A stretch of 64,000 nucleotides of DNA from Azospirillum sp. RU38E (lineage in GTDB: Bacteria; Pseudomonadota; Alphaproteobacteria; Azospirillales; Azospirillaceae). The notes beneath the pieces were generated by a model. The model worked only from the letters and a program-made list of their open reading frames with translations. It ran no database searches and was not told the DNA's origin. This document shows, one piece after another, positions 54,097-64,000 of this stretch. Numbering within the stretch: position 1 is the stretch's first letter; each line of letters starts with the position of its first letter. The DNA is taken from the NCBI RefSeq assembly GCF_900188385.1, contig NZ_FZOI01000002.1:278542-342541 (forward strand), written 5' to 3'. The translations under genes and the position numbers were made by a program.

Positions 54097-55293
54097 ATGC
54101 GCTTCCAGACCCTCGACACCATTGATGTCACCGGCAAGACCGTCCTCGTCCGCGCGGACCTGAACGTGCCCGTGGCCGACGGGCAGGTGACGGATACCAC
54201 CCGCATCGACCGTCTGATCCCCACCTTGAAGGAAATCGCCGCCAAGGGCGCCAAGGTGGTGGTGATGTCGCATTTCGGCCGCCCGAAGAACGGGCCGGAT
54301 ACCAAGAACAGCCTGCGCCAGGTGGTATCGTCGGTGGCCGCCGCGCTGGGCGCGCCGGTCGCCTTTGCCGAGGATTGCATCGGTGAGAAGGCAGCCGCCG
54401 CCATCGCCGCCCTGCCGGCCGGCGGCGTGCTGATTCTGGAGAATACCCGCTTCCATGCGGGCGAGGAAAAGAACGATGCCGATCTGGCCAAGGCCATGGC
54501 GGCCTTGGGCGATGTTTATGTGAATGATGCCTTCTCCTCCGCCCACCGCGCCCATGCCTCCACCGAAGGCATCGCCCATCTGCTGCCCAGTGCCGCCGGC
54601 CGGCTGATGCAGGCTGAACTGGAAGCCCTGGGCAAGGCGCTGGCCGCCCCGGAACGCCCGGTGGCCGCCGTTGTCGGCGGCGCCAAGATCTCCAGCAAGC
54701 TGGAGCTGCTGCTGAACATGGTGTCCAAGGTGGACATGCTGGTGCTGGGTGGCGGCATGGCCAACACCTTCCTGTTCGCCAAGGGCGTTTCCGTTGGCAA
54801 GTCCCTGTGCGAGGTCGATATGGCCGAGCAGGCCCGCGCCATCATGGCCAAGGCCGAAGCCTCCGGCTGTGAGCTGCTTCTGCCGGTTGATGGCATGATG
54901 ACCAAGGAGTTCAAGGCGGGCGCCGAACACCGGTTGGCCGATGTCACCGCCATTGCGGCGGATGAGATGATGCTGGATGTCGGGCCGAAGACGGTGGAAT
55001 TCCTGGCGGTCAAGCTGCAGGGTGCCAAGACCCTGGTCTGGAACGGGCCGATGGGTGCGTTCGAGATTCAGCCGTTTGACAGCGGCACCAACGCCGTTGC
55101 CGGTCTGGTTGCCGGCCTGACCCAGCAGGGTCGCTTGCTCTCCGTCGCCGGTGGTGGCGATACGGTGGCGGCCCTGGAACATGCCGGTGTGGCGGCCCAG
55201 TTCTCCTATGTCTCCACGGCCGGCGGTGCTTTCCTGGAATGGCTGGAAGGCAAGACCCTGCCGGGCGTCGCGGCGCTGGAAAAGCACGCCTGA
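54097..55293 (+). CDS. pgk: Phosphoglycerate kinase
   Basis: Transfers phosphate between 1,3-bisphosphoglycerate and ADP in glycolysis. The 398-residue protein has [14 protein letters not shown] near the N-terminus, HFGRPK (substrate-binding), then [37 protein letters not shown] and [12 protein letters not shown] at the C-terminal nucleotide site. The length is canonical. Start at 54097 (MRFQTLDTI) with GGGGAAA upstream; ATGs from 53971 are rejected. Confidence 0.96.
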   Translation: MRFQTLDTIDVTGKTVLVRADLNVPVADGQVTDTTRIDRLIPTLKEIAAKGAKVVVMSHFGRPKNGPDTKNSLRQVVSSVAAALGAPVAFAEDCIGEKAAAAIAALPAGGVLILENTRFHAGEEKNDADLAKAMAALGDVYVNDAFSSAHRAHASTEGIAHLLPSAAGRLMQAELEALGKALAAPERPVAAVVGGAKISSKLELLLNMVSKVDMLVLGGGMANTFLFAKGVSVGKSLCEVDMAEQARAIMAKAEASGCELLLPVDGMMTKEFKAGAEHRLADVTAIAADEMMLDVGPKTVEFLAVKLQGAKTLVWNGPMGAFEIQPFDSGTNAVAGLVAGLTQQGRLLSVAGGGDTVAALEHAGVAAQFSYVSTAGGAFLEWLEGKTLPGVAALEKHA

Positions 55294-55326
55294 TATCGTT
55301 TGGCCGGCGGTTCCTGACCGCCGGCC

Positions 55327-56919
55327 TCACACCCCGCCGGGTTTGGGGCCGCTATAGCTGCCAGCGATCAGGCCCAGCAGGTTTTCCATCGGGATGGCGG
55401 GGCTGTCGGCGGCCGGCAGCATCCCGTCCACCAGCCCCCAGGACCGCGCCGGCTGCATCAGGGCACCATCCTTAGACAGGATATGCAGCGGCACGTGATG
55501 GCCGGCTGCCGTCGGATCAGCGATCCAGCCCAGGGCCGGATGATCCCCCAGCATCAAAACCAACGCATCATCCGGCAGTGACCGCGCCAGCCAATCCCCG
55601 GCCGCCCGCAGGCTGTAATCAATGGACTGGGCATAGGCGCCCGCCATGCCGCCGTAATCCGGGCGATCCGGCGGGCCATAGGTACTGCCATCCGCCAGCC
55701 CCTCCGCCCCGTCCCGCCAGGGCGGCAGCGGCGTCCAGGGGGCGTGGCTGCTGGTCAGTACCAGTTCCAAATATGTTGGACCGGCGGCAAAGGGCCGGGT
55801 CGCATCCAGTGCCGCGAACAGCGCCTGATCCGGCATCGGCGACCAGCCATAGCGCGGCCCCTGATAGCCCAGGGCCCCGGCATTCAACACCCGGTCAAAA
55901 CCCCATAGCGTGCCCTCTGGCCAGGGTCCGGACAGGCCGGGCATAATAGCCTGGGTGTGCCAACCGGCCTGTTGCAGGGCCGCGACCAGACCGACATGCC
56001 CCGCCGCCAGCACCAGCACCTGCTGTGCCGGCTGTTCCTGGCGGATGCCGGCACGCAAGGTGCCATGGGCCAGCCAGCTGCGCCCGCCCAGCACCGGGCT
56101 GTCCACCAGCCCGGACAGCATGTGAAAGCCCTTGGCCGTCAGCCTCTGTTCCAGCAAGGCCAGCCGGTTGGAGACAAGGGGGCCATGGCGCGGGTCGGTC
56201 AAGGCTGAAAGCCCATAGGATTCGACCCAGATCAGCACCAGCGGCCGCCCCCTCAGCAACGCGAACCGCTGTGCTGCCGGGATATCGGCCACCGGATCCT
56301 GCGTCAGGGCAGCGGCCAGGGCCTGTTGCATCCGCCGCCCCTCTGCCACCCGCTCCCTCTGGTCAATGATCGCGGCGACACTGCCCTGGCTGAAGGGCTG
56401 CGCACCGGGCAGGCCACACAGGGACAATAAGGGCAGCCCCAGCGCCAACACCCCAGCCAGCCATCGCCCCTCCACCGTCGCCAGCGGGCGCACCATGCGG
56501 CGATAGGCGAGGGAGATCAGCCCGATCAACCCAAGCAGGATGAGGCAGAGCAGGAGGGCCAGCGGTATCGGCCCCACGCTGCCCGCCAGCACACCCCAGA
56601 GGGCCGGCAGCAAGACCGGATCGAACAGCGGCTGCAGGGGCCGCCACGCCGCCAGTTGCGCCCCCAGATCGGCCAGCCGCAACAGCACAAAGGGCAAGGT
56701 CAACAAGGAGAGGAAGAGAATAACGCCAAAGCCCGGCGGCCCCACCCGCCGGGCCCATAGCGCCAGCAACCCCAGCACCAGGCCCAATTCCGGTGCCAGC
56801 GCCAGATGCGCAGGTGCCCAAAGGCGGCCGGGATCGCCCGGCAGACCCAGCAGCAGGCTGAGCAGCAGCAGCGGCACCATGATGGACAGAAAGGGTCGGA
56901 AAAGGCGTTGGATCATCAT
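55327..56919 (-). CDS. Membrane-bound sulfatase-fold protein
   Basis: A 530-residue protein with four or five N-terminal membrane helices (about 1-170) and a periplasmic alkaline-phosphatase-superfamily domain. Motifs are LVLIWVESYGLS (metal site), GGRSWLAHGTLRAG (likely nucleophile Ser/Thr), YLELVLTSSHAPW and MLGDHPALGW. The fold is shared with LtaS, MdoB and phosphoethanolamine transferases; the substrate is unknown. Start at 56919 (MMIQRLFRPF) is chosen over 57054 because the helices begin there. Confidence 0.82.
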   Translation of the reverse strand: MMIQRLFRPFLSIMVPLLLLSLLLGLPGDPGRLWAPAHLALAPELGLVLGLLALWARRVGPPGFGVILFLSLLTLPFVLLRLADLGAQLAAWRPLQPLFDPVLLPALWGVLAGSVGPIPLALLLCLILLGLIGLISLAYRRMVRPLATVEGRWLAGVLALGLPLLSLCGLPGAQPFSQGSVAAIIDQRERVAEGRRMQQALAAALTQDPVADIPAAQRFALLRGRPLVLIWVESYGLSALTDPRHGPLVSNRLALLEQRLTAKGFHMLSGLVDSPVLGGRSWLAHGTLRAGIRQEQPAQQVLVLAAGHVGLVAALQQAGWHTQAIMPGLSGPWPEGTLWGFDRVLNAGALGYQGPRYGWSPMPDQALFAALDATRPFAAGPTYLELVLTSSHAPWTPLPPWRDGAEGLADGSTYGPPDRPDYGGMAGAYAQSIDYSLRAAGDWLARSLPDDALVLMLGDHPALGWIADPTAAGHHVPLHILSKDGALMQPARSWGLVDGMLPAADSPAIPMENLLGLIAGSYSGPKPGGV

Positions 56920-57011
56920 GCCGCTGAAAAATAGGGCGGAGCATCGCTGCCGGCCAGACTGGTGGAGCGGCGAGATTTCACCGGGCAGGAGGACAGGCCC
57001 GCCGGCGGTGA

Positions 57012-57797
57012 TCAGCCATAAGCGTGCAGTCGCGCCCCATTGACCCGCAGCCATTCCCGCGGCCCCTCAACTGCCGGTGTCAGGCTGGCGCAGAGTTCCC
57101 AGAAGCGGGGGGAGTGGTTCATTTCTTTCAGATGCGCCACCTCATGCGCCACCACATAATCGAACACTGCGTCGGGTGCCAGGATCAGCCGCCAGCAGAA
57201 GGATAGCCGGCCACTGGCCGAACAACTGCCCCAGCGTGATCTTGTATCACGCACCGACACACCCGTGACCTTGGCACCCAGCGCGGCCGCCTTCAGCCGC
57301 GCCCGCGCCGCCAGTTGCCGGCGTGCCTCCGCTTTCAGGAAATCGGTCACACGCCGGTTCAAAAACGCAAGCTCGCCCCCCACCACAAGCAAAGGCTGCC
57401 CCGCCTCCACCATCAGCCGGGGGGCCAGCCGCTGACCGGCCAGGTGACGGATGCGATAATCCACCCCCAGAATCGGCACCAGCGCGCCATCCTGAAAGGT
57501 GAAACGGGGTGGTACGGCGGACAGGCGTTGTTGCAGCCATTCCAGATGGCGCCCGATGAAGCGCTGAATATCGGCATCGGACACTTGCGGCGGGGTGGAG
57601 ACACGCACGACATTGCGCACCGAATCCACCCGCATCGACAGGCGGCGGGAACGGGCGGAGACCCGCACCTCCACCGGTACCGGCACCGCCGCCAGCGCCA
57701 TCAGGCGCGGGGTGGAGACGACAGGCGCCCGGCGGCGCGCCGCCGGCTTGGCGGCTGCGGGTGTCTTGGAACGGGTGGGGCGGAGAAAGGAGAACAT
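57012..57797 (-). CDS. YgjP/SprT-like zinc metallopeptidase (M48-type)
   Basis: A 261-residue protein. The C-terminal half holds SRWGSCSASGRLSFCWRLI and the zinc site AHEVAHLKEMNHSPRFW (HExxH). The N-terminal half contains the typical domain (RRLSMRVDSVRNVVRVSTPP). This is the YgjP-like DUF45 family of metal-dependent hydrolases, whose substrate is unclear. Its start may be M1 or the ATG at 57701. The N-terminus is basic. Confidence 0.88.
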   Translation of the reverse strand: MFSFLRPTRSKTPAAAKPAARRRAPVVSTPRLMALAAVPVPVEVRVSARSRRLSMRVDSVRNVVRVSTPPQVSDADIQRFIGRHLEWLQQRLSAVPPRFTFQDGALVPILGVDYRIRHLAGQRLAPRLMVEAGQPLLVVGGELAFLNRRVTDFLKAEARRQLAARARLKAAALGAKVTGVSVRDTRSRWGSCSASGRLSFCWRLILAPDAVFDYVVAHEVAHLKEMNHSPRFWELCASLTPAVEGPREWLRVNGARLHAYG

Positions 57798-57931
57798 TGC
57801 AGGTCCGGTCAGGGCAGCATCCGCCTACCCTACCTGAACCGGCCGTCACCGCAAATGTCACGATGATGAAGCCTGATCACAGGCTGCTGGCCCTGCCCGG
57901 ATCATTCATGGCCAGCGTGACAGCGTAAAAG

Positions 57932-58060
57932 AAAAACCCCCGCAGCTGGATGCGCCTGCGGGGGTTCTCCGATCAAAGGATCATTCCGCGTCGATGTCGC
58001 TAAGAATGATCAGGGTTTAAGCTGCGATAATCAGGTAATCGCGTAATATTGCTGCGGTGG
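57932..58060 (-). ncRNA. Candidate small RNA ending in a strong terminator
   Basis: Read leftward, a GATCATTC/GAATGATC stem (58004-58011 with 57979-57986) is followed by a terminator: 11-bp arms at 57935-57945 and 57956-57966 and the tail TTTTTCTTTT. The terminator has no protein gene ahead of it on that strand for over 400 bp, hence the RNA proposal. The 5' end near 58060 is a guess. Confidence 0.45.
57935..57966 (-). terminator. Rho-independent terminator, leftward
   Basis: Arms AACCCCCGCAG and CTGCGGGGGTT around a 10-base loop, with TTTTTCTTTT on the minus strand. Orphan with respect to coding genes. Confidence 0.85.
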
Positions 58061-58312
58061 AGTCATGCGTTAAAGCACCCTCCCTGGTTACGGATCGCAG
58101 TTGTTTGCCTGTTTTCCCTTAGGCCGCCCGCTGCGATATGGGCGTTTCGTTTATCAAACTGCCCTCCATGTCTTTGTTACGGTTTTATGGTGCCCCCGTT
58201 CCGGAAGGTCGTCAAGGGTCATTTATTGGAAAATGCGCAAACCTGACCGAAAGATGTAAAAATCTTCGAAAGCGCTTTCCATCGTCGACAGTTCAGGGAC
58301 AAAAAGACCATA

Positions 58313-58349
58313 AAAAACACCGCGATAGCGGGGCTATCGCGGTGTTTTT
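58313..58349. terminator. Terminator of phaZ, bidirectional
   Basis: AAAAACACCGCGATAGC and its complement around a GGG loop, with T runs on both sides. It follows the leftward phaZ stop by about 45 bp. Confidence 0.85.
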
Positions 58350-58393
58350 CTGACACGCGCCGCCACCCGTCAGGTGGCTGATATAAGGATACC

Positions 58394-59647
58394 TCAGGCG
58401 GCCACAGTCTTGGTCCGGCTGGACCGCACTGCATCGTTTTGCAAGATGAACTGACGCACACGCGGTTCGATCTCTTCCCGCCATTTACGGCCGTTGAAGA
58501 TGCCGTAATGGCCTACGCTTTTCTGCATATGGTTCAGCTTCTTGCTTTCCGGCAGGCCGGAGCAGAGCCGGTGGGCGGCAATTGTCTGGCCGGGGGCGGA
58601 GATATCGTCCAACTCCCCTTCCACGGTGAACAGGGCCGTCTTTTCAATGGCGGACGGGTCCACCGTCATGCCACGCCACTTCATCCGGCCGGTCGGCAGG
58701 GCCCGTTCCTGGAACACCTGATTGACCGTCTGCAGGTAGAATTCCGAGGTCAGATCCATCACCGACAGATATTCATCATAGAATTTGCGATGGGCTTCGG
58801 CACTTTCACCATCACCACGCACCAGATGGCGGAACAGCTTCAGATGTTCACCAACATGCCGGTCCAGATTCATGGACATGAAGCCAGTCAACTGCACAAA
58901 GCCCGGATAAACCTGCCGCAGCGCCCCCGGATAATAGAGCGGTACCGTGGTGATGACATTGCGTTCGAACCAGCTGATATCTTTATCTTCGGCCAGCTTG
59001 GTCACCACGGTTGGGGCGGCGGCGGTATCGATCGGGCCCCCCATCAGGGTCATGCTGGCCGGCTGGCAGGCATCATCCAGCTGGGCCATCAGCGCCACGG
59101 CGGCCAGCGTCGGCACCGCCGGCTGACAGACGGCCATGACATGCGTGTTGGGGCCCAGGTGACGGATGAAATCCATCACATAGTCGATATAATCTTCCAG
59201 ATCGAAGCGGCCCCGTGCCAGCGGCACCAGCTTGGCGTCGTGCCAGTCGGTGATATAGACATCGTGATGCGGCAACAGGGCCGCCACCGTGCCGCGCAGC
59301 AGCGTGGCATAGTGGCCCGACATCGGTGCCACCAGCAGCAGCTTTGGGTCGTCATGCGGGACGGCACGGGCGAAATTCACCAGATTGCCGAACGGCTTTT
59401 CCAGCACTACCTTTTCGGTCACCGCCACATCGCGGCCATTGACGCGGGTGGTGGGCAGGCCGAATTCTGGCTTGCCCCAACGGCGGGTGGTCCGCTCAAT
59501 CAGTTCAGCCCCGGCTGCCACAGCGCGGCCAACCTTGGTGTAAGAGGCCGGAACGAAAGGATTCTGCAAGGTCTGCTGTGTGGCCTCCGCCAACAGGCGC
59601 AGCGGTGTCAGGGCAGCATGATGCATGTCGTACAGATGATAGAGCAC
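58394..59647 (-). CDS. phaZ: Intracellular polyhydroxybutyrate depolymerase
   Basis: Mobilises stored PHB. The 417-residue alpha/beta-hydrolase has its nucleophilic cysteine, C174, in AVCQPAVPTLAAVALMA, and the acid/His segments FTVEGELDDISAPGQT and SVGHYGIFNG. The cysteine nucleophile is typical of intracellular PhaZ1-type enzymes. The start MLYHLYDMHHAALTPLRLLAE matches the family. The 286 bp upstream contains no gene I can support and should hold the promoter. Confidence 0.93.
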   Translation of the reverse strand: MLYHLYDMHHAALTPLRLLAEATQQTLQNPFVPASYTKVGRAVAAGAELIERTTRRWGKPEFGLPTTRVNGRDVAVTEKVVLEKPFGNLVNFARAVPHDDPKLLLVAPMSGHYATLLRGTVAALLPHHDVYITDWHDAKLVPLARGRFDLEDYIDYVMDFIRHLGPNTHVMAVCQPAVPTLAAVALMAQLDDACQPASMTLMGGPIDTAAAPTVVTKLAEDKDISWFERNVITTVPLYYPGALRQVYPGFVQLTGFMSMNLDRHVGEHLKLFRHLVRGDGESAEAHRKFYDEYLSVMDLTSEFYLQTVNQVFQERALPTGRMKWRGMTVDPSAIEKTALFTVEGELDDISAPGQTIAAHRLCSGLPESKKLNHMQKSVGHYGIFNGRKWREEIEPRVRQFILQNDAVRSSRTKTVAA

Positions 59648-59933
59648 TTAAAAGCCCCTTTCTCGAACTGGGCGCAATCAACAACCCGCCGCGACCCTCT
59701 CCAGGGCAATCACGCGGCCACCAGACCCTTGGCGTCCCGCAATGTGGCACCCTGTCACAGCTCAACACAAAGGTATTCGCTGTAGATCAGGATGCAACAG
59801 TTTAATGACTTAAGAGTTAACGCTATCGCCTAGGGTTTGAGCGATGTTCAGGCGGTGTCCCCTGCCTTTTCCTTGTTCAATAAAGATGTTCCAAACACTT
59901 GTCCTGATTGGTGAACCAGCATTCGCCTTTGAT

Positions 59934-60575
59934 TTAGGCGATGTCATGCACCTCCACCCCGGAATCGGCGTGACGTGCGATAATTTCACATGCCTGCCTT
60001 TCGCGTACCTCATCCCGCAGATTGACCCAGAGCAGCATTCCCCCGCCTTCCAGATGCGATGTGAGCGCCGCATTGCGCTTATTCCCAATCCAGCGCGCCA
60101 ACAGGGCGCCCAGCCCGCCGCCGGCACCGCCGGCCGCGATGGCGGCCGCCGCAGCAGCCAGGGCGGTGCCACCGGTGGCCACCACCACCCCCGTTGCCGC
60201 CACCGCGGCGATATAAGCCGGCACGCCGATGGCTGCCCCCTGGGCATTGCCAATCTCCTCCGGTGCCACCACCGCCCGGCGGGCATTGTCTGGCGCATTA
60301 TGGGCAATGTCACCCAGATCGCCCCGTCGCGTCACCCGCCGCAGAACCGACTCGTCATTGGCCATCAGGCTGAGGTCGTGGGGAAAGAAGCCGGCCATCG
60401 ACAATTCATCGATGGCTTTCTGCAAACGGTCTTCACTGCTGAACAGCCCCACCGCTTCCTGCATGGATCCCTGTTGTGGCACGGCGGCGGGGGTATCCGC
60501 CATATGATGCGTGGGATGATGCCCGGCCGCGTGGCCGGGCGGCTGGGTAATGTCGCGGAACGGCTTGTCGCTCAT
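59934..60575 (-). CDS. GSP17M-like stress protein with glycine-zipper region
   Basis: A 213-residue protein. The N-terminal 40 residues are His/Pro-rich and disordered. A domain resembling general stress protein 17M follows (LFSSEDRLQKAIDELSMAGF then DLSLMANDESVLRRV). The middle region (about 120-175) is a long Ala/Gly run (AAVAATGVVVATGGTALAAAA) that could enter a membrane as a glycine-zipper hairpin. The C-terminus has a WVNLRDEVRERQACEIIARH segment. Start at 60575 with GGAGGAAG upstream. Exact role unknown. Confidence 0.75.
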   Translation of the reverse strand: MSDKPFRDITQPPGHAAGHHPTHHMADTPAAVPQQGSMQEAVGLFSSEDRLQKAIDELSMAGFFPHDLSLMANDESVLRRVTRRGDLGDIAHNAPDNARRAVVAPEEIGNAQGAAIGVPAYIAAVAATGVVVATGGTALAAAAAAIAAGGAGGGLGALLARWIGNKRNAALTSHLEGGGMLLWVNLRDEVRERQACEIIARHADSGVEVHDIA

Positions 60576-60760
60576 GGTCGCTTCCTCCATTCGGGTCAGG
60601 CGCTGTCAAGGCAACGTCCGGGCCGGTACAAAGGTTGCGCCCGCCCGCCGGGACAGGCTTTTCACTGGACCGGGTGCCCGTCGCGTCGTAGAGAAGGGGT
60701 GACCCCGCTAATGGGGGCGTGAAATTGCCTTGCCACAAGAGATAGCGGTTCAGCCCCGCA

Positions 60761-62620
60761 ATGCCCGACGCCCTTCCCCCTGCCGCCGAAAGCCCGCATC
60801 TGCAGGCCGCCCAGGCCGTTCTGCGTGATGTCTGGGGCTATCCCGCCTTTCGCGGGATGCAGGCGGATATTGTGGAACATGTGGTGGCCGGCGGCGATGC
60901 GCTGGTGCTGATGCCCACGGGTGGCGGCAAGTCGCTCTGTTACCAGATCCCAGCCCTGGTGCGGCCCGGTGTGGGCATCGTGGTCTCGCCCCTGATCGCC
61001 CTGATGCGCGATCAGGTGGATGCCTTGCGTCAGCTCGGCGTGCGGGCCGCCTATCTCAACTCCACCCTGGAATGGCGGGAGGCGATGGAGGTGGAGCGGG
61101 CCTGCGAGCGGGGCGAGTTGGACCTGCTCTATGTCGCGCCGGAACGGCTGGTGACACCGCGTTTCCTGGAGTTGCTGGACCGTTCACGTATCGCCCTGTT
61201 CGCCCTGGATGAGGCGCATTGCGTCAGCCAGTGGGGGCATGATTTCCGCCCGGAATATCTCCAGCTTTCCATCCTGCATGAACGTTTTCCCGATGTGCCG
61301 CGCGTGGCGCTGACAGCCACGGCCGATGCGCAGACCCGCACCGATATCGCTGCCCGGCTGGGCCTGGCGGAAGCCCGGCTGTTCCTGGCCAGTTTCGACC
61401 GGCCCAATATCACCTATCGTGTTATCGCCAAGGATCAGGAGCGCCGCCAGTTGGTGGATTTCCTGCGCCGCCGGCCGGAAGATGCCGGCATCATCTATTG
61501 CCTGTCGCGCGGCAAGGTGGATGCCATCGCCCAATATCTGCGCGAACAGGGGGTTGATGCCCTGCCCTATCATGCTGGGCTTGATCCCAAGACCCGGCAG
61601 GACAATCAGGACCGCTTTATCAAAAGCGAGGGCATGGTCATGGTGGCGACCGTGGCCTTCGGCATGGGCATCGACAAGCCGAATGTGCGGTTTGTCGTGC
61701 ATATGGATTTGCCCCGTTCCCTGGAAGCCTATTATCAGGAAACCGGCCGCGCCGGCCGTGACGGGCTGCCGGCGGAAGCGCTGATGCTCTATGGCTTTGC
61801 CGACGTGGTGCAACTGCGCCAGATGGTGGAGGCATCGGACAGCCCCGCCGCCTATAAGCGCACGGAACGGCAGAAGCTGGAGGCGCTGCTGGGCTTCTGC
61901 GAGACGGCGCGCTGCCGCCGCCAGACGCTGCTGACCTATTTCGGGGAGGAATATCCCAAGCCCTGCGGCAAGTGCGATATCTGCTTCGAACCGGTGGAGA
62001 CCTATGACGGCACCGTGGTGGCGCAGAAGGCGCTGTCGGCCGTCTATCGCACCGGGCAGCGTTTCGGGGTGGGCCATCTGGTCGATGTGCTGCGGGGAAC
62101 CGCCACTGACAAGGTGCTGGAACGCGGCCATGATAAGCTGAAGACCTTCGGCTGTGGCGCCGACATGTCAAAGAATGAATGGCAGAGCGCCTTTCGCCAG
62201 CTGGTGGCCCACGGCTTCCTGTGCGCCGACCCGGAAGGCCATGGTGGGCTGATCCTGACGGATACCGCCGCCGCTGTGCTGAAGGGCCAGGAAACGGTAC
62301 GGCTGCGCCGTGACCCGGCCGCGGAAACCAAGCGGGGCGGTGGGCGTTCCAGCGGCACCGCCCCACGTTCCCGCACCGCCCCCACCGATCTGTCACCGGC
62401 CGATGATACGCTGTGGCACGCGTTGAAGGCGCTGCGTCTGGAACTGGCCCGCGAACAGGGCGTGCCGCCCTATGTCATCTTCCACGACGCCACCTTGATG
62501 GAGATGGTGCAGGCACGGCCGACCGACCTGGATGAGCTGGCGGAGTTGCCCGGCGTCGGTGCGCGTAAGCTGGAACGCTATGGCGAATATTTTCTGGATG
62601 TGATCACGACCTATAGCTGA
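60761..62620 (+). CDS. recQ: ATP-dependent DNA helicase RecQ
   Basis: 3'-5' DNA helicase in recombination and repair. The 619-residue protein has Walker A PTGGGKS (about 52-58), DEAH (about 151), SLTATAD-like motif III, motif VI ([10 protein letters not shown]), a zinc-binding cysteine set (CETARCRR then CGKCDIC), a winged helix and a C-terminal HRDC domain (about 545-615, [18 protein letters not shown]). Confidence 0.95.
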   Translation: MPDALPPAAESPHLQAAQAVLRDVWGYPAFRGMQADIVEHVVAGGDALVLMPTGGGKSLCYQIPALVRPGVGIVVSPLIALMRDQVDALRQLGVRAAYLNSTLEWREAMEVERACERGELDLLYVAPERLVTPRFLELLDRSRIALFALDEAHCVSQWGHDFRPEYLQLSILHERFPDVPRVALTATADAQTRTDIAARLGLAEARLFLASFDRPNITYRVIAKDQERRQLVDFLRRRPEDAGIIYCLSRGKVDAIAQYLREQGVDALPYHAGLDPKTRQDNQDRFIKSEGMVMVATVAFGMGIDKPNVRFVVHMDLPRSLEAYYQETGRAGRDGLPAEALMLYGFADVVQLRQMVEASDSPAAYKRTERQKLEALLGFCETARCRRQTLLTYFGEEYPKPCGKCDICFEPVETYDGTVVAQKALSAVYRTGQRFGVGHLVDVLRGTATDKVLERGHDKLKTFGCGADMSKNEWQSAFRQLVAHGFLCADPEGHGGLILTDTAAAVLKGQETVRLRRDPAAETKRGGGRSSGTAPRSRTAPTDLSPADDTLWHALKALRLELAREQGVPPYVIFHDATLMEMVQARPTDLDELAELPGVGARKLERYGEYFLDVITTYS

Positions 62621-62730
62621 CGGGTTGAGACCATTGGAGGTTCATGCTCCGTCATTATCGGCTCACGCACCCAATGTCCTGCTGCCGACCCCTCTTAAGG
62701 CAACGGCAGCAGAACGATGGTGGTCGCGGA

Positions 62731-63834
62731 TCAAGCGGCGGCGGTCAGGTCGGTCAGCTTGGTCAGCAGGTAATCCACATCCTCACTTGCCAGTTCCTCG
62801 AACTGGGTGAGGATACGTTCCAGCATCCGGCGGCGATGGCGCTCCAGATCATGGTCCAGACCGTCAAAGTCGGTCTCATTGGCCACATCCAGGGCGATGC
62901 GCAGGGCGGGGTAAAGTTTGGGCGGCAAGCCGGTACGATCGAACAGGGATTTCAGCCCCAACCGCCCGGCATCATGGATCAGCAGCCTTGCGTTGCTGAC
63001 CGGCACCTGCCCCAGTTGGGCCACAGCCACTTCAAAGAAGGGCACATCCCCCATGCACAGCGCCCGCAGCAACAAGGACGGCGTCAGCCGGTTGTTGCGC
63101 CGCAGCTGTACTACCAGCCGTTCCAGCTCCTTATCGCCGGCACCGCCCACCAGCCCATAGGTGGCCCGCTCCCGTGATTGCAGCACAATGTCGGCGGCAA
63201 TATCATTGGGCAGCTCATGCTTGGCGACCAGCCGTTCCCGCAGCTGTTCCGACACCAGCGCCACCAGCCGCTCCGCCACCGTCACCGGCAGATGCGCGCG
63301 GTTGACCAGCGGTTCGGCCACCGCCTCACTGTCCGGGAAACGGTCCAGCGCACGGTTCATTGCCTGGGGAGCAACCTCAGCCCCTTCGTTTGAAAGCAGT
63401 GCTGCGACGGCCTTCTCGCTGCCACGCTCCACCAATACATCAGCGACCTGCCCGCTCACCTCCGGCCGTTTGGCCACGGCCGTCTGCTTTTCCGAGGAAC
63501 CGCTGCGGATGATCTCCACCAGATCAGCATCGGTGAGGACGGTCGAGACCTCGATGAAGGGAAGCGCCACTTCCTCCACATCGCGCGCCAGCGACAGGGC
63601 GACATCACGGGGAATGGCGGCACTGCTCTTCAGGCTGTCCGCCAGGGCGGCACGCACGCGGGTGGCCACGTCGCGCGCCATCATCCGCACAATATCCTCC
63701 GCCAGCGTGCGCTCCGATTGCGACAGCTGGGCGGTGAACTGGGCGGCAACCTTGCCGGCCATCTCGGCACGGGTATTGGGTGAGGGATCGGTCAGCAGGC
63801 GCTGCACATCCTGTTGGGTCAACATCTCGGACAT
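62731..63834 (-). CDS. DUF2336 domain protein
   Basis: A 367-residue alphaproteobacterial DUF2336 protein made of helical HEAT-like repeats: DPSPNTRAEMAGKVAAQF at the start, then repeated VADVLVERGSEKAVAALL-type units with NEGAEVAPQAMNRALDRF. DUF2336 proteins are found near chemotaxis and stress genes and may be scaffolds; the function is not known. Start at 63834 with a GAGGGAGGG stretch upstream. The 166 bp beyond it to the window end hold an AT-rich, promoter-like segment. Confidence 0.85.
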   Translation of the reverse strand: MSEMLTQQDVQRLLTDPSPNTRAEMAGKVAAQFTAQLSQSERTLAEDIVRMMARDVATRVRAALADSLKSSAAIPRDVALSLARDVEEVALPFIEVSTVLTDADLVEIIRSGSSEKQTAVAKRPEVSGQVADVLVERGSEKAVAALLSNEGAEVAPQAMNRALDRFPDSEAVAEPLVNRAHLPVTVAERLVALVSEQLRERLVAKHELPNDIAADIVLQSRERATYGLVGGAGDKELERLVVQLRRNNRLTPSLLLRALCMGDVPFFEVAVAQLGQVPVSNARLLIHDAGRLGLKSLFDRTGLPPKLYPALRIALDVANETDFDGLDHDLERHRRRMLERILTQFEELASEDVDYLLTKLTDLTAAA

Positions 63835-64000
63835 GGGGTGTTCGCACCCTCCCTCTCAAGGGCCACCCCCTGCCGCTAGGGCGGCATGAGGGCAAAGCCC
63901 GGATATGTTTAAGTAATATTTAGTGCAGCTTGCGGCCAATTGCGACCGTCAAAAATGGGGCAATCGGGGCATGAACCGTTCAGCTGCTGCAATTCAACCG

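Larger units (their letters stand above)
57798..58393. other. 596-bp gene-free region with two strong stem-loops
   Basis: No supportable protein gene. It holds a possible small RNA (57932-58060) and the terminator of phaZ (58313-58349). The remaining middle part is AT-richer and featureless to me. Confidence 0.6.

Noticed and set aside
53839-55287. Possible long N-terminal extension of the CYTH-CHAD protein
   Set aside because: It would run antisense through pgk and add over 480 residues unlike the family. The conserved EIELKLSV start begins at 53838.

Overview
This window looks like chromosome of a high-GC alphaproteobacterium in the Rhodospirillales/Azospirillaceae range (Azospirillum, Niveispirillum or Nitrospirillum type). 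That placement is inferred from gene content and style: a psd-pssA pair, an aerobic cobalamin cluster with cobG and cobN, HWE-type sensory proteins, DUF2336, an intracellular PHB depolymerase, a divergent cytochrome c/kdsB-pheA arrangement, and abundant chemotaxis and sensory genes. No rRNA or tRNA gene was seen.

Layout. 1-8.5 kb: partial hrpB, a receiver-only regulator, psd-pssA, an ABC-2 permease with a small tail-anchored protein, a PadR regulator followed by three stacked palindromes, a response regulator with a helical partner, and an LdtR-like MarR regulator. 8.9-17.5 kb: a Cache chemoreceptor, then a TetR regulator divergent from a leucine/isovalerate operon (liuA-liuB-liuC-liuD) that carries an AT-rich ORFan between liuB and liuC. 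17.45-18.16 kb: a four-repeat CRISPR array without cas genes. It lies between two 67-bp direct copies of the liuD-end/cobB-end junction, beside a decayed fragment of cobB.

18.1-34.5 kb is a nearly complete corrin-ring cluster: cobB, cobA, cbiD, cobM, cobE, cobL, cobK, cobJ, cobI, cobH, cobG, cobN, cobW and a DUF1636 gene. It is read mostly leftward from a cobalamin riboswitch. A second, divergent riboswitch controls a HupE-type cobalt permease. A MazE/MazF-like toxin-antitoxin pair is wedged between cobE and cobM, and an 87-bp palindromic repeat interrupts cobG in frame. CobF was not found; CbiD could supply its C1 step.

34.6-41 kb: an ABC exporter (LolD-like ATPase plus FtsX-like permease with a His/Asp-rich loop), a DUF3299 protein and a Cys-rich periplasmic protein, behind a Zur-like site; then a complete ISNCY-type insertion sequence and two tandem HD-fold paralogues, one of which has lost its HD motif. 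41-53.8 kb: an HWE sensor kinase with its receiver partner, GNAT, pheA, kdsB, a membrane-anchored cytochrome c, hisN, a CHASE2 adenylate cyclase, a small unknown protein, a globin-coupled aerotaxis receptor, a ParA-like ATPase and a CYTH-CHAD protein. 54-64 kb: pgk, a sulfatase-fold membrane protein, a YgjP-type metallopeptidase, a possible small RNA, phaZ, a GSP17M-like protein, recQ and a DUF2336 protein.

No wholly new multi-gene system is obvious. The best leads are the CRISPR array inside a duplicated gene junction, the Zur-like His-rich exporter operon, the active/degenerate HD pair, the toxin-antitoxin pair inside the cob cluster, and the structured RNA candidate near 58 kb.
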